A stretch of DNA of 64,000 nucleotides from an uncultured Anaerolineae bacterium (GCA_905479495.1 CAJQMR010000031.1:1-64000), one strand, 5' to 3'; shown: positions 8,945 to 18,936, counted from the stretch's first letter. Numbers and translations: made by a program. Notes: a model not told the origin generated them from the sequence alone.

Positions 8945-10292
8945 TGGCTGTTTGTTGTCCCTTCATATAAGGTTCAAAATATGGTACCAGCCGTTTCGGT
9001 AAACGTCCATAAACAATAACGCCGTCTCCCGTATGCTCTTCACCGTCCACCTGGCCACGCTCATACATCAAAGAGAGTAAATCTCCCCGCTTGTAAGGCA
9101 GCAGCACCGTCAGCGGCTGCAAATAGCGCACCATAGCCGCGTCCACGGCCACAAGCAGCTCTTGTATCCCTGTGCCCGTAACGGCCGAAACTGGCACAAC
9201 AGGATACGGCAAATCGAATAGTTTCATCGGATCTACATCATCAGGCAGCAAATCAACCTTGTTGAGAGCCACCACCATCGGCAAATGATCAACTTCAAGC
9301 TCGGCCAGCGTATCTTCTACCGACTCAAATTGGGCTTCTGCATTGGGATGAGTCGCATCGACCACGTGCAGCAACATATCCGCTTCAGTAATCTCTTCCA
9401 ACGTGGCGCGAAAGGCCGCTACAATGTCCGTAGGCAGCTTTTGGATGAAACCCACCGTATCGGTAAAGAGCAGCTCGCGCCCCCCTGGCATGTCCACTTT
9501 GCGCGTGGTGGGGTCCAGCGTGGCAAACAGCATGTCGGCCGACAGCACATCGGCATCACTCAGCTTATTGAGCAGCGTCGATTTGCCCGCATTGGTGTAG
9601 CCAACAATGGCTACAACTTGCAGCTCCGTCTGCTGCCGCTTGGCCCGATGCCGCTCCCGATGCGCCCGCACACTTTCTAATTGATCCTTGATGTAGGAGA
9701 TGCGCCGCCCAATTTCGCGCCGGTCGGTTTCTAGCTGGGTTTCACCAGGGCCACGCAGGCCCACGCCACCGCCCATCCCCCCCACACGGCCACCCGCCTG
9801 TCGAGCCAGATGGGTCCACATGCGGGTCAGGCGCGGTACGCGGTACTCCAATTGGGCCAACTCGACCTGCAATTTACCTTCACGCGTTTGGGCATGCTGG
9901 GCAAAGATGTCCAAAATGAGCGCGGTACGATCAATCACTTTGACATCCTCACCAAACTCTTTTTCCAACTCACGCTGATGACGCGGACTTAGCTCATCAT
10001 CAAAGAGAACCACCTCAGCTTCTAGCTCCTCGATGAGCATTTTGACTTCTTCAACCTTGCCAGAACCGATGTAGGTGGCGCTGTCTGGACGGTCAAAGCG
10101 CTGGATGGTTTGCCCCACCACAGACAATCCGGCCGTATCAGCCAGACGCTGTAATTCAAGCAAACTATCTTCAACGGGCAGTAACGGCCGTCCCAGTTTT
10201 AATTCTGCGCCAACCAAAAAAGCACGCTCTTTTGGCTGCGTGGTTTCGTAAAATTTTGGGGAAATAGTGACCTCCACTAGATCAGTCATCAT
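8937..10292 (-). CDS. hflX: GTPase HflX
   Basis: This 451-residue ribosome-associated GTPase is thought to rescue or split stalled 70S ribosomes under stress. The N-terminal HflX domain includes DDELSPRHQRELE near residue 95 and a glycine-rich RQAGGRVGGMGGGVGLRGPGE linker typical of the family. The GTPase domain has G1 GYTNAGKSTLLN (about 212), the switch and G3 region DTVGFIQKLP, and G4 NKVDLL. The ATG at 10292 (or 10289) follows AGGGAA. It appears to be the first gene of a two-gene unit with the small membrane protein. Confidence 0.96.
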   Translation of the reverse strand: MMTDLVEVTISPKFYETTQPKERAFLVGAELKLGRPLLPVEDSLLELQRLADTAGLSVVGQTIQRFDRPDSATYIGSGKVEEVKMLIEELEAEVVLFDDELSPRHQRELEKEFGEDVKVIDRTALILDIFAQHAQTREGKLQVELAQLEYRVPRLTRMWTHLARQAGGRVGGMGGGVGLRGPGETQLETDRREIGRRISYIKDQLESVRAHRERHRAKRQQTELQVVAIVGYTNAGKSTLLNKLSDADVLSADMLFATLDPTTRKVDMPGGRELLFTDTVGFIQKLPTDIVAAFRATLEEITEADMLLHVVDATHPNAEAQFESVEDTLAELEVDHLPMVVALNKVDLLPDDVDPMKLFDLPYPVVPVSAVTGTGIQELLVAVDAAMVRYLQPLTVLLPYKRGDLLSLMYERGQVDGEEHTGDGVIVYGRLPKRLVPYFEPYMKGQQTANE

Positions 10293-10371
10293 TTCCCTGG
10301 AAACTGTATTCTAGACCCTTGATCGGCTAAAAAGTTTCCGGGGAAATATAAAAATTCAATTTACGCTGCAC

Positions 10372-11967
10372 CTAATCGAGCAACCCAACGACGTTTAAAT
10401 TTCTGGGATGTTCAACAGTATATTCATAGCGCACGATTTCCTCAGCGCCACCGGCCAGACCGAGCTGCCATTCTATCAAGTTCAAATCAGTCTGCTCAGT
10501 AGGCTGCGGCCGTACGTCCTCTAATTTTACCTTGATCTGCTCATGGCGCGAAACCGGGATGTGGTCCTTCACCACAACTTGCGCCTTGGTTGTGAGCAAG
10601 TTTTTCAATTCGACGGTGTAGCCGTAACGCAATTGTCGCTGATCCCGCAGCAATTTCTTATCCACATCCCGCCGGGCCAGCTTGCGCTCGACGGTAATGC
10701 GATCCTCCACACCTAAGAGCAGCTCCAGCTCATCCCCTTGAGCGGTAAACTTGATTTGAGTCTGCCCAATATATTCTTCACCCACAAACAAACTGGCGGA
10801 ACCGGGCAGCAGTGGACCAGATTCTGCATAACCCACCGTGGCCCGCCGGAAAACGGCGTCACTGTATTTAGGGATGGTGAGATAATCCAGTTTTGGCTCC
10901 AGCCGGATTTGCTGTAAGGTGGTTTTGTGGGGTGAGCCGTCGTTAGGAATATTGATTTGCCCAGGGGCACGGAAGGTAACGGCCGTTCCCTCCGATTGCA
11001 CGTCTGCGGTTACCGTTTCAGCCACAAATGGCTCGGCGGCAGCCTCAGGCTCTGGCGCGGCATCAACAGCCATCATCTCCATCTTGGCCATAGCCGGGAC
11101 CGGTTGGGCGGCCCGCACGCGCTGGCGTGGCTGAGGGGGCTGGTATTCACGGATAAACCAGGGAGTAATCTCTGGCAGTCTCTGGTTGAGCGCCGGACGG
11201 GCCGTAGAAACGGCCAAATTCACCTGGGACCACGCCTGGCCGCTGCGCTGGGTAACCTGGGCCAGGTAATTGATTTCAAGCGCGTAACGGCCGTTTTCCG
11301 GCAAAAGCCGAATGTCATACAGTGGCTGCCAGCCGGCCTGGTTCACTACGTAGCTTACTTCAGGTTGAAAACGGCCGTCGCTCAACACCTCAACCTCAAT
11401 TTGGGCCTGGTACTGCTGCGGTGGCTTGGCTGACCGGATTTGTTTGAGTTCTTGCTGCAATTTTTGCAGCCGACGCATAAATACCCTTTGCTCTTGCTCT
11501 AGCTGGCGCACGGCCGACCGCATCGCTTCATCCTGTTCCTGCAAAAAAGCAATCACCTGCTGCTGCTCAGCAACCGTTGTTTTACCCCGCGAGAGACCCT
11601 TGGCAAATTCGGCCGTGGCCTGCCGGATACCATCCAGATACGTACCGTGCGCCTGCCAGCCCGCCTTTTGATCTTCCAACACCCGCAGCGAATCCTGCAC
11701 TTCTTCAATTTGCGCTTCTAACGTCCGCACTGCTTCCGCTGGCGATTCCTCAAAAAACTGGCGCGTTACCTCTACGCCCAACAGCCGCACCTTTGCCGTG
11801 CCGCTGCCCCGCACCCGGATTGAATTTGTATCCATGGTTAAAGGTAAATTCGGCACAATCAAGCGGTGACGGCCAACGGCCAATTCACAGCCCCCCAAAC
11901 CAGAGACACGGGCTCTGTCTGGGTACACAGTGACATTCCTCAACGCAATTTCTACAGAGACATCCAT
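10372..11967 (-). CDS. DUF4139 (MuiA-family) domain protein
   Basis: This 531-residue protein starts with the DUF4140-like segment (VTVYPDRARVSG near residue 12). Next come a coiled-coil stretch rich in Gln and Glu (about 90-190) and the DUF4139 beta-rich domain (YDIRLLPENGRYALEINYLAQV near 225, continuing to the end). A low-complexity Pro/Ala/Glu insert (about 290-345) sits inside the DUF4139 region. The family is annotated as mucoidy inhibitor A or conserved hypothetical; its biochemical role is unknown. AGGGAG precedes the ATG. There is no signal peptide or membrane segment. Confidence 0.88.
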   Translation of the reverse strand: MDVSVEIALRNVTVYPDRARVSGLGGCELAVGRHRLIVPNLPLTMDTNSIRVRGSGTAKVRLLGVEVTRQFFEESPAEAVRTLEAQIEEVQDSLRVLEDQKAGWQAHGTYLDGIRQATAEFAKGLSRGKTTVAEQQQVIAFLQEQDEAMRSAVRQLEQEQRVFMRRLQKLQQELKQIRSAKPPQQYQAQIEVEVLSDGRFQPEVSYVVNQAGWQPLYDIRLLPENGRYALEINYLAQVTQRSGQAWSQVNLAVSTARPALNQRLPEITPWFIREYQPPQPRQRVRAAQPVPAMAKMEMMAVDAAPEPEAAAEPFVAETVTADVQSEGTAVTFRAPGQINIPNDGSPHKTTLQQIRLEPKLDYLTIPKYSDAVFRRATVGYAESGPLLPGSASLFVGEEYIGQTQIKFTAQGDELELLLGVEDRITVERKLARRDVDKKLLRDQRQLRYGYTVELKNLLTTKAQVVVKDHIPVSRHEQIKVKLEDVRPQPTEQTDLNLIEWQLGLAGGAEEIVRYEYTVEHPRNLNVVGLLD

Positions 11968-12033
11968 GAAATCTCCCTTATTTCCCTTATTGTTGTTCGG
12001 TAACTAAAAGTCAGGACGGGCCACCCTGGGACA

Positions 12034-13233
12034 TTAAAAATCAGATGGCAGTTTCGGCGAGGCCAACCAGATGGGCATTTCAATGTGAAAGGTACTGCCG
12101 GGACAATTGTCTTCATCAAAGCCAGGGCTTTCTGCCCAAACACGCCCGCCGTGCGCCTCAATAATGCCACGAGCAATAGGCAAGCCCAGTCCAGGACCGC
12201 CACCCTTGAACTTTGTCTTGCTGGAAGAATGCAAACTGGCATCAGCAATGCTGCCAAATTTTTCAAAAATAGATTCCAAATTCTCCGGGTCAATACCAAT
12301 TCCCGTATCTCTGACCTGAATATCAACAAAGCCCGCCAGGTCTTCAGTGACTTCATCCTGCCGTACCAAAGCGCCCGACACGACAACCTGTCCCCCGTCC
12401 GGTGTGTACTTTAAACCATTCATCAAAATTTTAGTGAGCGCTTTTTTGAGCTTTTCTGGATCACCAAAAGTATTGTTCTCAAATTCAAAGGGAATAATCT
12501 TCAAATCCACACGTCGGCTCGCATAATAGCGATCGACACTGTCAGCTACCAGCAAGATGGTCCGTTCCAGGTTGATTTCCTGGTATTTAAGCTCCACGGT
12601 CCGCAAATCAAGCAGGGAAACATCCAACATATCCCCAATAATTTCGTGCATGCGGCGGAAGCCATTGCCCAACCCTTCCAGGTAAATGTGCAGCTGCGGA
12701 TCGTTTTGCGTTTCGGCCCGCAAAATATTGGTGTAGCCTTCTAAAATGGTGAGGGGCGTTTTTAATTCGTGGGCCGCTACAGCTATAAACTTGGTTTTAC
12801 TTTCCTTAAATTTTTCTTGCTGGGTACGCAGCTGTTCCATATGGGAAAGAAGTTCAGACCGCTGCATGTCTGAAGCCAGCTGGGTGGCTTCAATAATAGC
12901 GTAAGTTAACACATCATCAATCTGACGCCAGGCGCTAAGTGCCTGTGTCGGTGTAAACGCATTTTCCAGCTTACGGCCGATTTCCTCTTTCAGCACGCGC
13001 AGCAGCACCATCCAATCATACGCTGCTGGCGCATCGTGCCCAATGGCGGTGAGCGCCCACGACTGTACCTTGGCCAGCTGTAATTCACGCAAAGTGCCGA
13101 CACTATCTACCAGCACCGAGAGAAACTGAATCAAGTCATCTTCATCGGGCAGCATGTTTGGCACCCGATGCAGGGTGTCGGTGCAGAGTCTGGCAGACTG
13201 CTGCCGCAGCCACAGCTTCAGATTCTCACTCAA
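12034..13233 (-). CDS. Cytoplasmic sensor histidine kinase
   Basis: This 399-residue protein has no transmembrane segment. The first 140 residues are helical and resemble an RsbRD-like sensor region, followed by a short coiled coil. The phospho-acceptor H-box is HELKTPLTILEGYTNILR (about 153). The ATPase domain shows an N-box around KALTKILMNGLKYTPDG, a G1 box VRDTGIGIDP and a G2 box GGPGLGLPIARGI. It starts with TTG and overlaps the trmFO stop by 4 bases, so the two are translationally coupled. No response regulator is adjacent, making it an orphan. Within this gene I saw no exact ACGGCCGT octamer, unlike most genes here. Confidence 0.93.
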   Translation of the reverse strand: MSENLKLWLRQQSARLCTDTLHRVPNMLPDEDDLIQFLSVLVDSVGTLRELQLAKVQSWALTAIGHDAPAAYDWMVLLRVLKEEIGRKLENAFTPTQALSAWRQIDDVLTYAIIEATQLASDMQRSELLSHMEQLRTQQEKFKESKTKFIAVAAHELKTPLTILEGYTNILRAETQNDPQLHIYLEGLGNGFRRMHEIIGDMLDVSLLDLRTVELKYQEINLERTILLVADSVDRYYASRRVDLKIIPFEFENNTFGDPEKLKKALTKILMNGLKYTPDGGQVVVSGALVRQDEVTEDLAGFVDIQVRDTGIGIDPENLESIFEKFGSIADASLHSSSKTKFKGGGPGLGLPIARGIIEAHGGRVWAESPGFDEDNCPGSTFHIEMPIWLASPKLPSDF

Positions 13234-14618
13234 TGGCCTTCTCCCGGTAAGGCAAGCATATCTTCGGCAAAATTGGATTCAGCTAGGGTGCGATCATAGA
13301 CAATTTGGTTGTTGCGGGTGAAGCGGCGCATGGCCGTGAGCGCACGCTCACTGTACCAGCGGTAGCGGTCCGATTTGGACATTTGAGTCTGGGGCTGGGG
13401 AAACAGGCCAAAATTGGCCTTCATCGGCTGAAAATCTTTGATGCTGGCGTGGGTAACATAGTGGGTTAAGGCACCGAGCATGGTGTTGGTGGGAAATATG
13501 ACAGGCATTTGCCCCTTGAGCAACCGGGCGGCGTTCAGACCAGCCACCAAACCGGTGGCAGCGTTGCCCATGTACCCTTCTACACCAATAATTTGCCCGG
13601 CAAAAAAGAGGTCTGTGCGGCCGCGATATTGCAGCGTCGGCTGGAGCAGTCGGGGGGCATTGATGTACGTATTGCGGTGCATCATGCCATAGCGCAAAAA
13701 CTCGGCGTTTTCCAGGCCAGGGATGAGCCGCAGTACGCGCTTTTGCTCACCCCATTTCAGGTTCGTCTGGAAGCCCACAATGTTGTAGAGAGAGCCTATG
13801 AGGTTATCCTGGCGCAGCTGAACGACGGCATACGGCCGTTTGCCATGACGCGGATCAATCAACCCCACAGGCCGCATCGGACCAAAGGCCAACGCCTTGC
13901 GGCCTCGCTGGGCCATTACCTCGATGGGCATACAACCTTCAAAAAAGTTGGGGTCTTCCTGTTCAAACTGCTTCAGGGTGATTGTTTCGGCTGCCAGCAG
14001 CGCATCACAAAAGCGTTCGTACTCCGCTTTGGTCATGGGACAATTGATATAATCCCCTTCTTCCAACCCGTCATCGTACCGTGATTGGCGGAAGGCAATG
14101 TTTAAATCTATCGTATCATGATCCACAATGGGCGAGATGGCGTCGTAAAAGTAGAGGTATTCTTCGCCGCTAAGTTCGCTAATGCTGGCTGTGAGCGCGG
14201 AGGAGGTAAGCGGACCACTGGCAATAATGGTTGGCTCTTGGGGAACGGCCGTTACTTCTTCCCGAATCAATTCAATGTTGGGATGGGCTTCGACTTTGGC
14301 CGTGACCAGCTCTGCAAATTTTTCACGATCCACCGCCAGAGAAGATCCGGCAGGAACGGCCGTTTGCGCCGCACAGGTCAAAATCATCGATCCCAGGCCA
14401 CGCAGTTCAGCCTTAAGCAGCCCTGGCGCTTTATGCGGCAACATGGAGCCTAACGAATTACTGCAAACCAGTTCGGCAAGTTGATTGGTAACATGAGCAG
14501 GCGTCTGACGCTGGGGACGCATCTCATACAATTTCACCTGTATGCCCTGCTCTGCCAGTTGCCACGCCGCTTCCGTACCTGCTAACCCACCACCTATAAT
14601 CACAAGAGATTGGCTCAT
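13230..14618 (-). CDS. trmFO: Methylenetetrahydrofolate-tRNA-(uracil-5-)-methyltransferase TrmFO
   Basis: This 462-residue enzyme makes ribothymidine at tRNA position 54 using methylene-tetrahydrofolate and FAD. The N-terminal FAD fold GGGLAGTEAAWQLAEQG, the YEMRPQRQTPAHVT motif and the LVCSNSLGS stretch with the conserved Cys are diagnostic. C-terminal GVEGYMGNAATGLVAG and THYVTHAS also match the family. No ribosome binding site is visible. TACAAT at 14625-14630 on this strand sits 6 bases before the ATG, so the message may be leaderless. The histidine kinase gene overlaps its end. Confidence 0.97.
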   Translation of the reverse strand: MSQSLVIIGGGLAGTEAAWQLAEQGIQVKLYEMRPQRQTPAHVTNQLAELVCSNSLGSMLPHKAPGLLKAELRGLGSMILTCAAQTAVPAGSSLAVDREKFAELVTAKVEAHPNIELIREEVTAVPQEPTIIASGPLTSSALTASISELSGEEYLYFYDAISPIVDHDTIDLNIAFRQSRYDDGLEEGDYINCPMTKAEYERFCDALLAAETITLKQFEQEDPNFFEGCMPIEVMAQRGRKALAFGPMRPVGLIDPRHGKRPYAVVQLRQDNLIGSLYNIVGFQTNLKWGEQKRVLRLIPGLENAEFLRYGMMHRNTYINAPRLLQPTLQYRGRTDLFFAGQIIGVEGYMGNAATGLVAGLNAARLLKGQMPVIFPTNTMLGALTHYVTHASIKDFQPMKANFGLFPQPQTQMSKSDRYRWYSERALTAMRRFTRNNQIVYDRTLAESNFAEDMLALPGEGH

Positions 14619-14718
14619 GCACTAATTGTATCACAACCAACTAGAGAGCACCGCGAATTTTGGACAAAAAAAGCCCAACCCAGCGCAATCTTATGAGGAA
14701 GAAGTACCGCTGCGCCAA

Positions 14719-16113
14719 TTAAGGATAATGCAATTTGCCAGCCAGAACGGTCCCATCAGGGATATGTATTTGCGTTCCCGTTTCATTGCGCAGCCACACA
14801 TCTTCCTGGCAGACCACATCTTTGCCAAAGCAAAAATCACCTTCCACAACCAGCCTGTGGTTATGCACCAGCGATGGGACACCATAAGGAAAACGGGCTT
14901 CTAAATCTGAGACGTATTTGTAGAAACGGCCGTCCAGATTAATGTTAAATTGGCGCATACGACGATGGCCACTGGGCACAATGCGGAAATCTTCGGTAAG
15001 CGTATAGGCGTCTGAACGAACTGCCAGCAAATCATTGCTGGTTTTTACCGGGGCAAAGCGGCTGCGCGGCACGCGAATCGCCTGAGCGCCATTAAAGACA
15101 GCGATTGCTGAGCCCATTGCCGTTTCCAACTGGTAAACTGGCGTCGAATCTGGATCGCGCGGATCGACCGTCTTGCTGTTGCGAATCATAGGCAACCCCA
15201 GGCGATAGTCATGGGCTTGCATCTGTCGGTAAAGCGTAGGCAAATGAAACCAGAGGTTGTTGGTATTGAAATATTTGTAGCGCTCGATGTCTTGGAATAC
15301 GGCCGTATCCTCTGGTGGGCATTGAGCCGACTCACGCAAAATGAGCTGCCCGTCCAGCCGCTGGGCCAGATGCCCGCCTTTTTTATCCATCTCGGTTCGA
15401 TCGGCCACTTCCATCATGAAGGGAATTTCGTTATCCACCAAATAACCCAAAATGGATAAATCCACGACGGCGCCCAAATTATCAGCATTAGACACAAAGG
15501 CATATTCATACCCTTTCTCTAAGAGATCAGGCAATATCTCACTGGTAATCAACGCGGTGTAAATGTCACCATGACCCGGTGGGCACCATTCCAGTTCTGG
15601 GTTTTCTGGCCACGTTACTGGCTGAAAATCTTCCCGGCGAATTTTCGGCTCTTTGTGCTGTAAAAAACTGTGGGGCAACGCATGGTTTAAATTTGGATAC
15701 TTTTCCAGCAAGGCCAACGAGTCTGCCTCCGTTGAAAAACTGTTCATGAGCAGCAGCGGCACGTTGGCCAACTGGGCCTGCCGGGCAATGATGTCCAAAA
15801 AAGAGTATCCGTCTTTAACCGGCAGCAAGGATTTGGCCTTTTCCAACCCCATACTCGTACCCAAACCGCCATTTAGTTTGATAACGGCCGTCTTTGCTAA
15901 AGCATACTTGCCAATCGTTTCCAATCTTTTGGGAAATTCTTCGGCATTCGGAATTTGGGTAACTGATTCAATCTCATCTTCAGGAATATATCCCGTTTGT
16001 CCGGTTAACAACTGTTTGTAATAGTGGGCAAAGGTATCAATAAAGATTTGGGGCAGGCCTTCAGCCTTCATGCGGGTAAGAAATGGGGAAAAAGTGGGAG
16101 TCATAATTGTCAT
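14719..16113 (-). CDS. UDPGP-type UTP-sugar-1-phosphate uridylyltransferase
   Basis: This 464-residue protein belongs to the eukaryotic-type UDP-glucose pyrophosphorylase family (UDPGP). It condenses UTP and a sugar 1-phosphate (glucose 1-phosphate or N-acetyl-hexosamine 1-phosphate) to the UDP-sugar. The nucleotide-binding signature KLNGGLGTSMGLEKAKSLL lies near residue 78. PPGHGDIYTAL near 176 and VSNADNLGA near 208 complete the active site. The C-terminus forms a left-handed helix-like tail with DGRFYKYVSDLEARFPYG. Its product could feed the envelope glycosylation genes elsewhere in the window. The substrate cannot be settled from sequence alone. Confidence 0.92.
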   Translation of the reverse strand: MTIMTPTFSPFLTRMKAEGLPQIFIDTFAHYYKQLLTGQTGYIPEDEIESVTQIPNAEEFPKRLETIGKYALAKTAVIKLNGGLGTSMGLEKAKSLLPVKDGYSFLDIIARQAQLANVPLLLMNSFSTEADSLALLEKYPNLNHALPHSFLQHKEPKIRREDFQPVTWPENPELEWCPPGHGDIYTALITSEILPDLLEKGYEYAFVSNADNLGAVVDLSILGYLVDNEIPFMMEVADRTEMDKKGGHLAQRLDGQLILRESAQCPPEDTAVFQDIERYKYFNTNNLWFHLPTLYRQMQAHDYRLGLPMIRNSKTVDPRDPDSTPVYQLETAMGSAIAVFNGAQAIRVPRSRFAPVKTSNDLLAVRSDAYTLTEDFRIVPSGHRRMRQFNINLDGRFYKYVSDLEARFPYGVPSLVHNHRLVVEGDFCFGKDVVCQEDVWLRNETGTQIHIPDGTVLAGKLHYP

Positions 16114-16182
16114 ATATTCGCCTGTTTTAGTTAAGTGTGATCAAACGGCCGTAAAAAGGGCGAACTGCTTTTGTGGGTGCCG

Positions 16183-16701
16183 TCAGGTACGGCCGTTCAA
16201 TTCATGCAATTTTTCAATCAAATTTCGGGCATCCTGGTCGTTGGGATTTGCTTGCAAAGCCCGCTTGAACCAGGCAATCGCCATCTCGTAGTCACGCCGA
16301 TCGCGGTAAATAAGCCCGATGTTATAAGCCACATTTGGAGCAACCGGATCAATAGCCAACGCCTCTTCAAAGGCAGCAATCGCCTGCAACTGCTCATCAT
16401 CACGAGCCAGAACAGGGTTCCCTAAGTAAGCTGCACCTAAATTGGTCCACACCATTGCATTGCCAGGCGCACGCTCGCGCAACGTTTCCAGCAAAGCCAC
16501 GGCTTTTTTAAACTTCTTCGTCAAAATATAGGCGCCACTTAAGTTAAGTGATACATCAAAATGTTCTGGATTTAGAGAATGTGCTTTCTGCAAGATGGTC
16601 ACCGCATCATTTACTTTACCACGATGCAAAAGCTCACTTCCCCGCCGAAACAACGCTTCAAATTTCAGATCATTTTCTTGATCTTTGGCATCTTTCTTCA
16701 T
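16183..16701 (-). CDS. Tetratricopeptide-repeat protein
   Basis: This cytoplasmic protein of 172 residues consists of four TPR units of 34 residues, for example AVTILQKAHSLNPEHFDVSL, AIAAFEEALAIDPVAPNVAY and AIAWFKRALQANPNDQDARN. The ATG at 16701 is preferred over a TTG 12 bases upstream, because AGGAAGG would touch the TTG directly. TPR units mediate protein-protein contacts. The partner is unknown and the neighbours do not suggest one. Confidence 0.85.
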   Translation of the reverse strand: MKKDAKDQENDLKFEALFRRGSELLHRGKVNDAVTILQKAHSLNPEHFDVSLNLSGAYILTKKFKKAVALLETLRERAPGNAMVWTNLGAAYLGNPVLARDDEQLQAIAAFEEALAIDPVAPNVAYNIGLIYRDRRDYEMAIAWFKRALQANPNDQDARNLIEKLHELNGRT

Positions 16702-16775
16702 CTCTTTACACAACCTTCCTAAAGGACATCCTTACAATGACCAACTCTGGTCAAACAAACAAGGAACATTAATCA

Positions 16776-18128
16776 TTATAATTTGGTCAAATCCACAGGA
16801 ATTAATTCAGGATTATCCGTTGCCGTGCGCCCCACTTTAGCCATATCGTGCCACACATCATCAACGCACACGCGCACAACATCCGCTGTAAAATCGGTGT
16901 TTGTCTCCTTATCATTTAACAACAAGGAAGAGCCAACGCCATAAATATCAACCGGTACTTGCAGCTTTTCAAATCGGGCAATCTTGGCCGGGTTAAAGCC
17001 ACCCGTTGCCACTATACGAACATCGTGGCAATACTTTTTGGCCATTTCTTCCTCTTCGGGAGTTAACGACCATTGCTGCCAGGCAGCATCTAATGCTTGC
17101 CGCATGTTAAAAACCAGGCGTGGCGTCACGCCCAAATCCAAGCTAGGATCGCCCAAGGGAGGCACATTCACATCACGCAAGCTCCCACTAGTATCCAGCC
17201 GAACGCCAAACAAAATGTACTTTTGCGCTTCGGCTTCATTGCCAGCCAGCATCAACGCACTGTAACGCTCAAACATTGCCCTCATAGCACGAATGCCATC
17301 GGTAATGGAATCGTTGTTAAAGTCCACCAAAACGATGCGGGAAACGTCTGCTGGAACATATTCGGCAAAGGCCAGCATGGCTGCGGCCGTATCACTTAAA
17401 AAACAGGCGATAACGGCGTGGGCGATGGTGCCACCGCCAGCCCCGCCCCACCAATCTCCTTGAGCATCTGTGGAAACAAACGGCCGTAACTGTCCCCCAA
17501 AGTCTCGATTAAAACGTTCGACTGCTACATCATAGGCATATCCGTCAGCAGCTTGGACCTCATGAAGATCAAACCTGGCTGGAAAAAAGAGAACAGATTT
17601 ACCACGTGCAGACTGCAAAATATTGTAAACGTTGCTGGCGATGCGGCTGCTGCGGCTTAAAATACCAAGCATGGGCGTTTCCAACAAGGCAAAATCACGA
17701 TAACGACCCTGAACTTTAATGACAGGCTGAACTTTAAGCGGGTCTCCATTATAAATGGTGGTCGCACCATCATGAACGGCCGTCACCCGCAAATCTTGCC
17801 AGGTGGGCACCCAACGGCCGTTTTCATCAAAATAACCCGTACAATGACGCAACATCGACAGGGCTTTATCTACCCCCACCACCACGGTTTTCCCGGCTCG
17901 GCGCGTAAAAAATTGCACCTCGACATCCATATCCCCCACATTAAGCCCAGCCGGATTCCGCCCAACATCACGGGCATATTGCCCCTGGTAACCATGATCT
18001 TGCCCAACACCCTCCAGCATCTTCAAAATGTTGGCAAAATATTTATCGGAATACCAACCACGCCGCATACGTTCTATATCCAGTTTAAAGACCGAATTGG
18101 TTAACCGTTTTCCGTTAAAAATGGTCAT
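16776..18128 (-). CDS. Nicotinate phosphoribosyltransferase-like protein
   Basis: This protein of 450 residues resembles the nicotinate/nicotinamide phosphoribosyltransferase family, which forms NaMN from nicotinate and PRPP for NAD salvage. DIERMRRGWYSDKYFANIL near the N-terminus and GGAGGGTIAHAVIACF in the middle fit the family core. VDFNNDSITDGIRAM contributes phosphate-site residues, and VATGGFNPAKIARFE lies near the C-terminus. I chose the ATG at 18128, 8 bases after GAGAG, over an upstream in-frame GTG at 18137. It is divergent from the lipoprotein gene. Confidence 0.85.
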   Translation of the reverse strand: MTIFNGKRLTNSVFKLDIERMRRGWYSDKYFANILKMLEGVGQDHGYQGQYARDVGRNPAGLNVGDMDVEVQFFTRRAGKTVVVGVDKALSMLRHCTGYFDENGRWVPTWQDLRVTAVHDGATTIYNGDPLKVQPVIKVQGRYRDFALLETPMLGILSRSSRIASNVYNILQSARGKSVLFFPARFDLHEVQAADGYAYDVAVERFNRDFGGQLRPFVSTDAQGDWWGGAGGGTIAHAVIACFLSDTAAAMLAFAEYVPADVSRIVLVDFNNDSITDGIRAMRAMFERYSALMLAGNEAEAQKYILFGVRLDTSGSLRDVNVPPLGDPSLDLGVTPRLVFNMRQALDAAWQQWSLTPEEEEMAKKYCHDVRIVATGGFNPAKIARFEKLQVPVDIYGVGSSLLLNDKETNTDFTADVVRVCVDDVWHDMAKVGRTATDNPELIPVDLTKL

Positions 18129-18250
18129 AAAATACACTCTCTATGCGAATAATCGTAATAATGAATTTAAGGTAAATTGCGTAAACAAAAAACTGTAATA
18201 TCATAGTATTATTCAACCCCCTATGTTCAAAAGAGAAGAGGAGACAAACA

Positions 18251-18904
18251 ATGAACAAAAAAGCAGTAATACTCTGGATGATTGCCTTCATTTTTTTAGT
18301 TGCCTGTGGCGGAGGCGGTGATACAGAACCAGACACCCCCGCATCAGACAATAATACCAGTTCTTCCACCACAACGGAAACGACTGAAACAACAGAAGAA
18401 GACAGTGCCCCCGCTGATTCAGAGGACATGGCAGAGGAGCCCACGGAAGAAAACCAGCCAGCAGATGAGGCTGAGCCAATGGAAGAAGAAACCGACGCAG
18501 AACCTGCCAATGAAGAACCTGCAGAAGAAACGGCCGCTGAGCCTGCTGCCCCGGCATCCCCCTTTGGCGATCGTCCCATGACAGGCACCGATCCCGAAAC
18601 AGGTCTTACCGTGAACCCAGACTCAGTCAACCCAGGTGATACTTTTATTGTTCGTGGTGAAATTATTAGCATGAACCTAACCCCCACAACTTCGCCAGAA
18701 TTTTTGGTCCAATCCCCAGATGGACTTAAGTTCCGTTTGCGCAGCCAGGATCTGGCTGAAACATACTATGAGGATGGCGATCAGCTTCAAGCATTCCAAT
18801 ATCAGAATGGTCTTTTAGCCCAAGCCACCGCTACTCTGGCCGCTGATGCCAGTCCATCCGACATCCCCACGAGCACGGATCTTGTGCTCATTAAAGATGA
18901 GTAA
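18251..18904 (+). CDS. Acidic lipoprotein of unknown function
   Basis: This 217-residue protein has a type II signal peptide with lipobox LVAC (Cys about residue 19), so it should be lipid-anchored on the outer face of the membrane. A very acidic Glu/Thr/Ala/Pro-rich linker (about 25-100) follows. A C-terminal globular part (about 105-217) includes VNPGDTFIVRGEIISMN and TYYEDGDQLQAFQYQ, suggesting a small beta-barrel. A strong ribosome binding site (AGAGGAG) lies 7 bases before the ATG. No function is recognised. A clear terminator follows. Confidence 0.85.
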   Translation: MNKKAVILWMIAFIFLVACGGGGDTEPDTPASDNNTSSSTTTETTETTEEDSAPADSEDMAEEPTEENQPADEAEPMEEETDAEPANEEPAEETAAEPAAPASPFGDRPMTGTDPETGLTVNPDSVNPGDTFIVRGEIISMNLTPTTSPEFLVQSPDGLKFRLRSQDLAETYYEDGDQLQAFQYQNGLLAQATATLAADASPSDIPTSTDLVLIKDE

Positions 18905-18936
18905 TTAGCCTACAAGTAACCACACTCGTTTCAGGC

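Noticed and set aside
10957..11433. Plus-strand frame of 158 residues inside the DUF4139 gene
   Set aside because: It has no recognisable domain and lies wholly opposite a well-supported gene.
18115..18687. Minus-strand Ser/Ala/Val-rich frame over the lipoprotein
   Set aside because: It is the shadow of an acidic repetitive linker and has no ribosome binding site.
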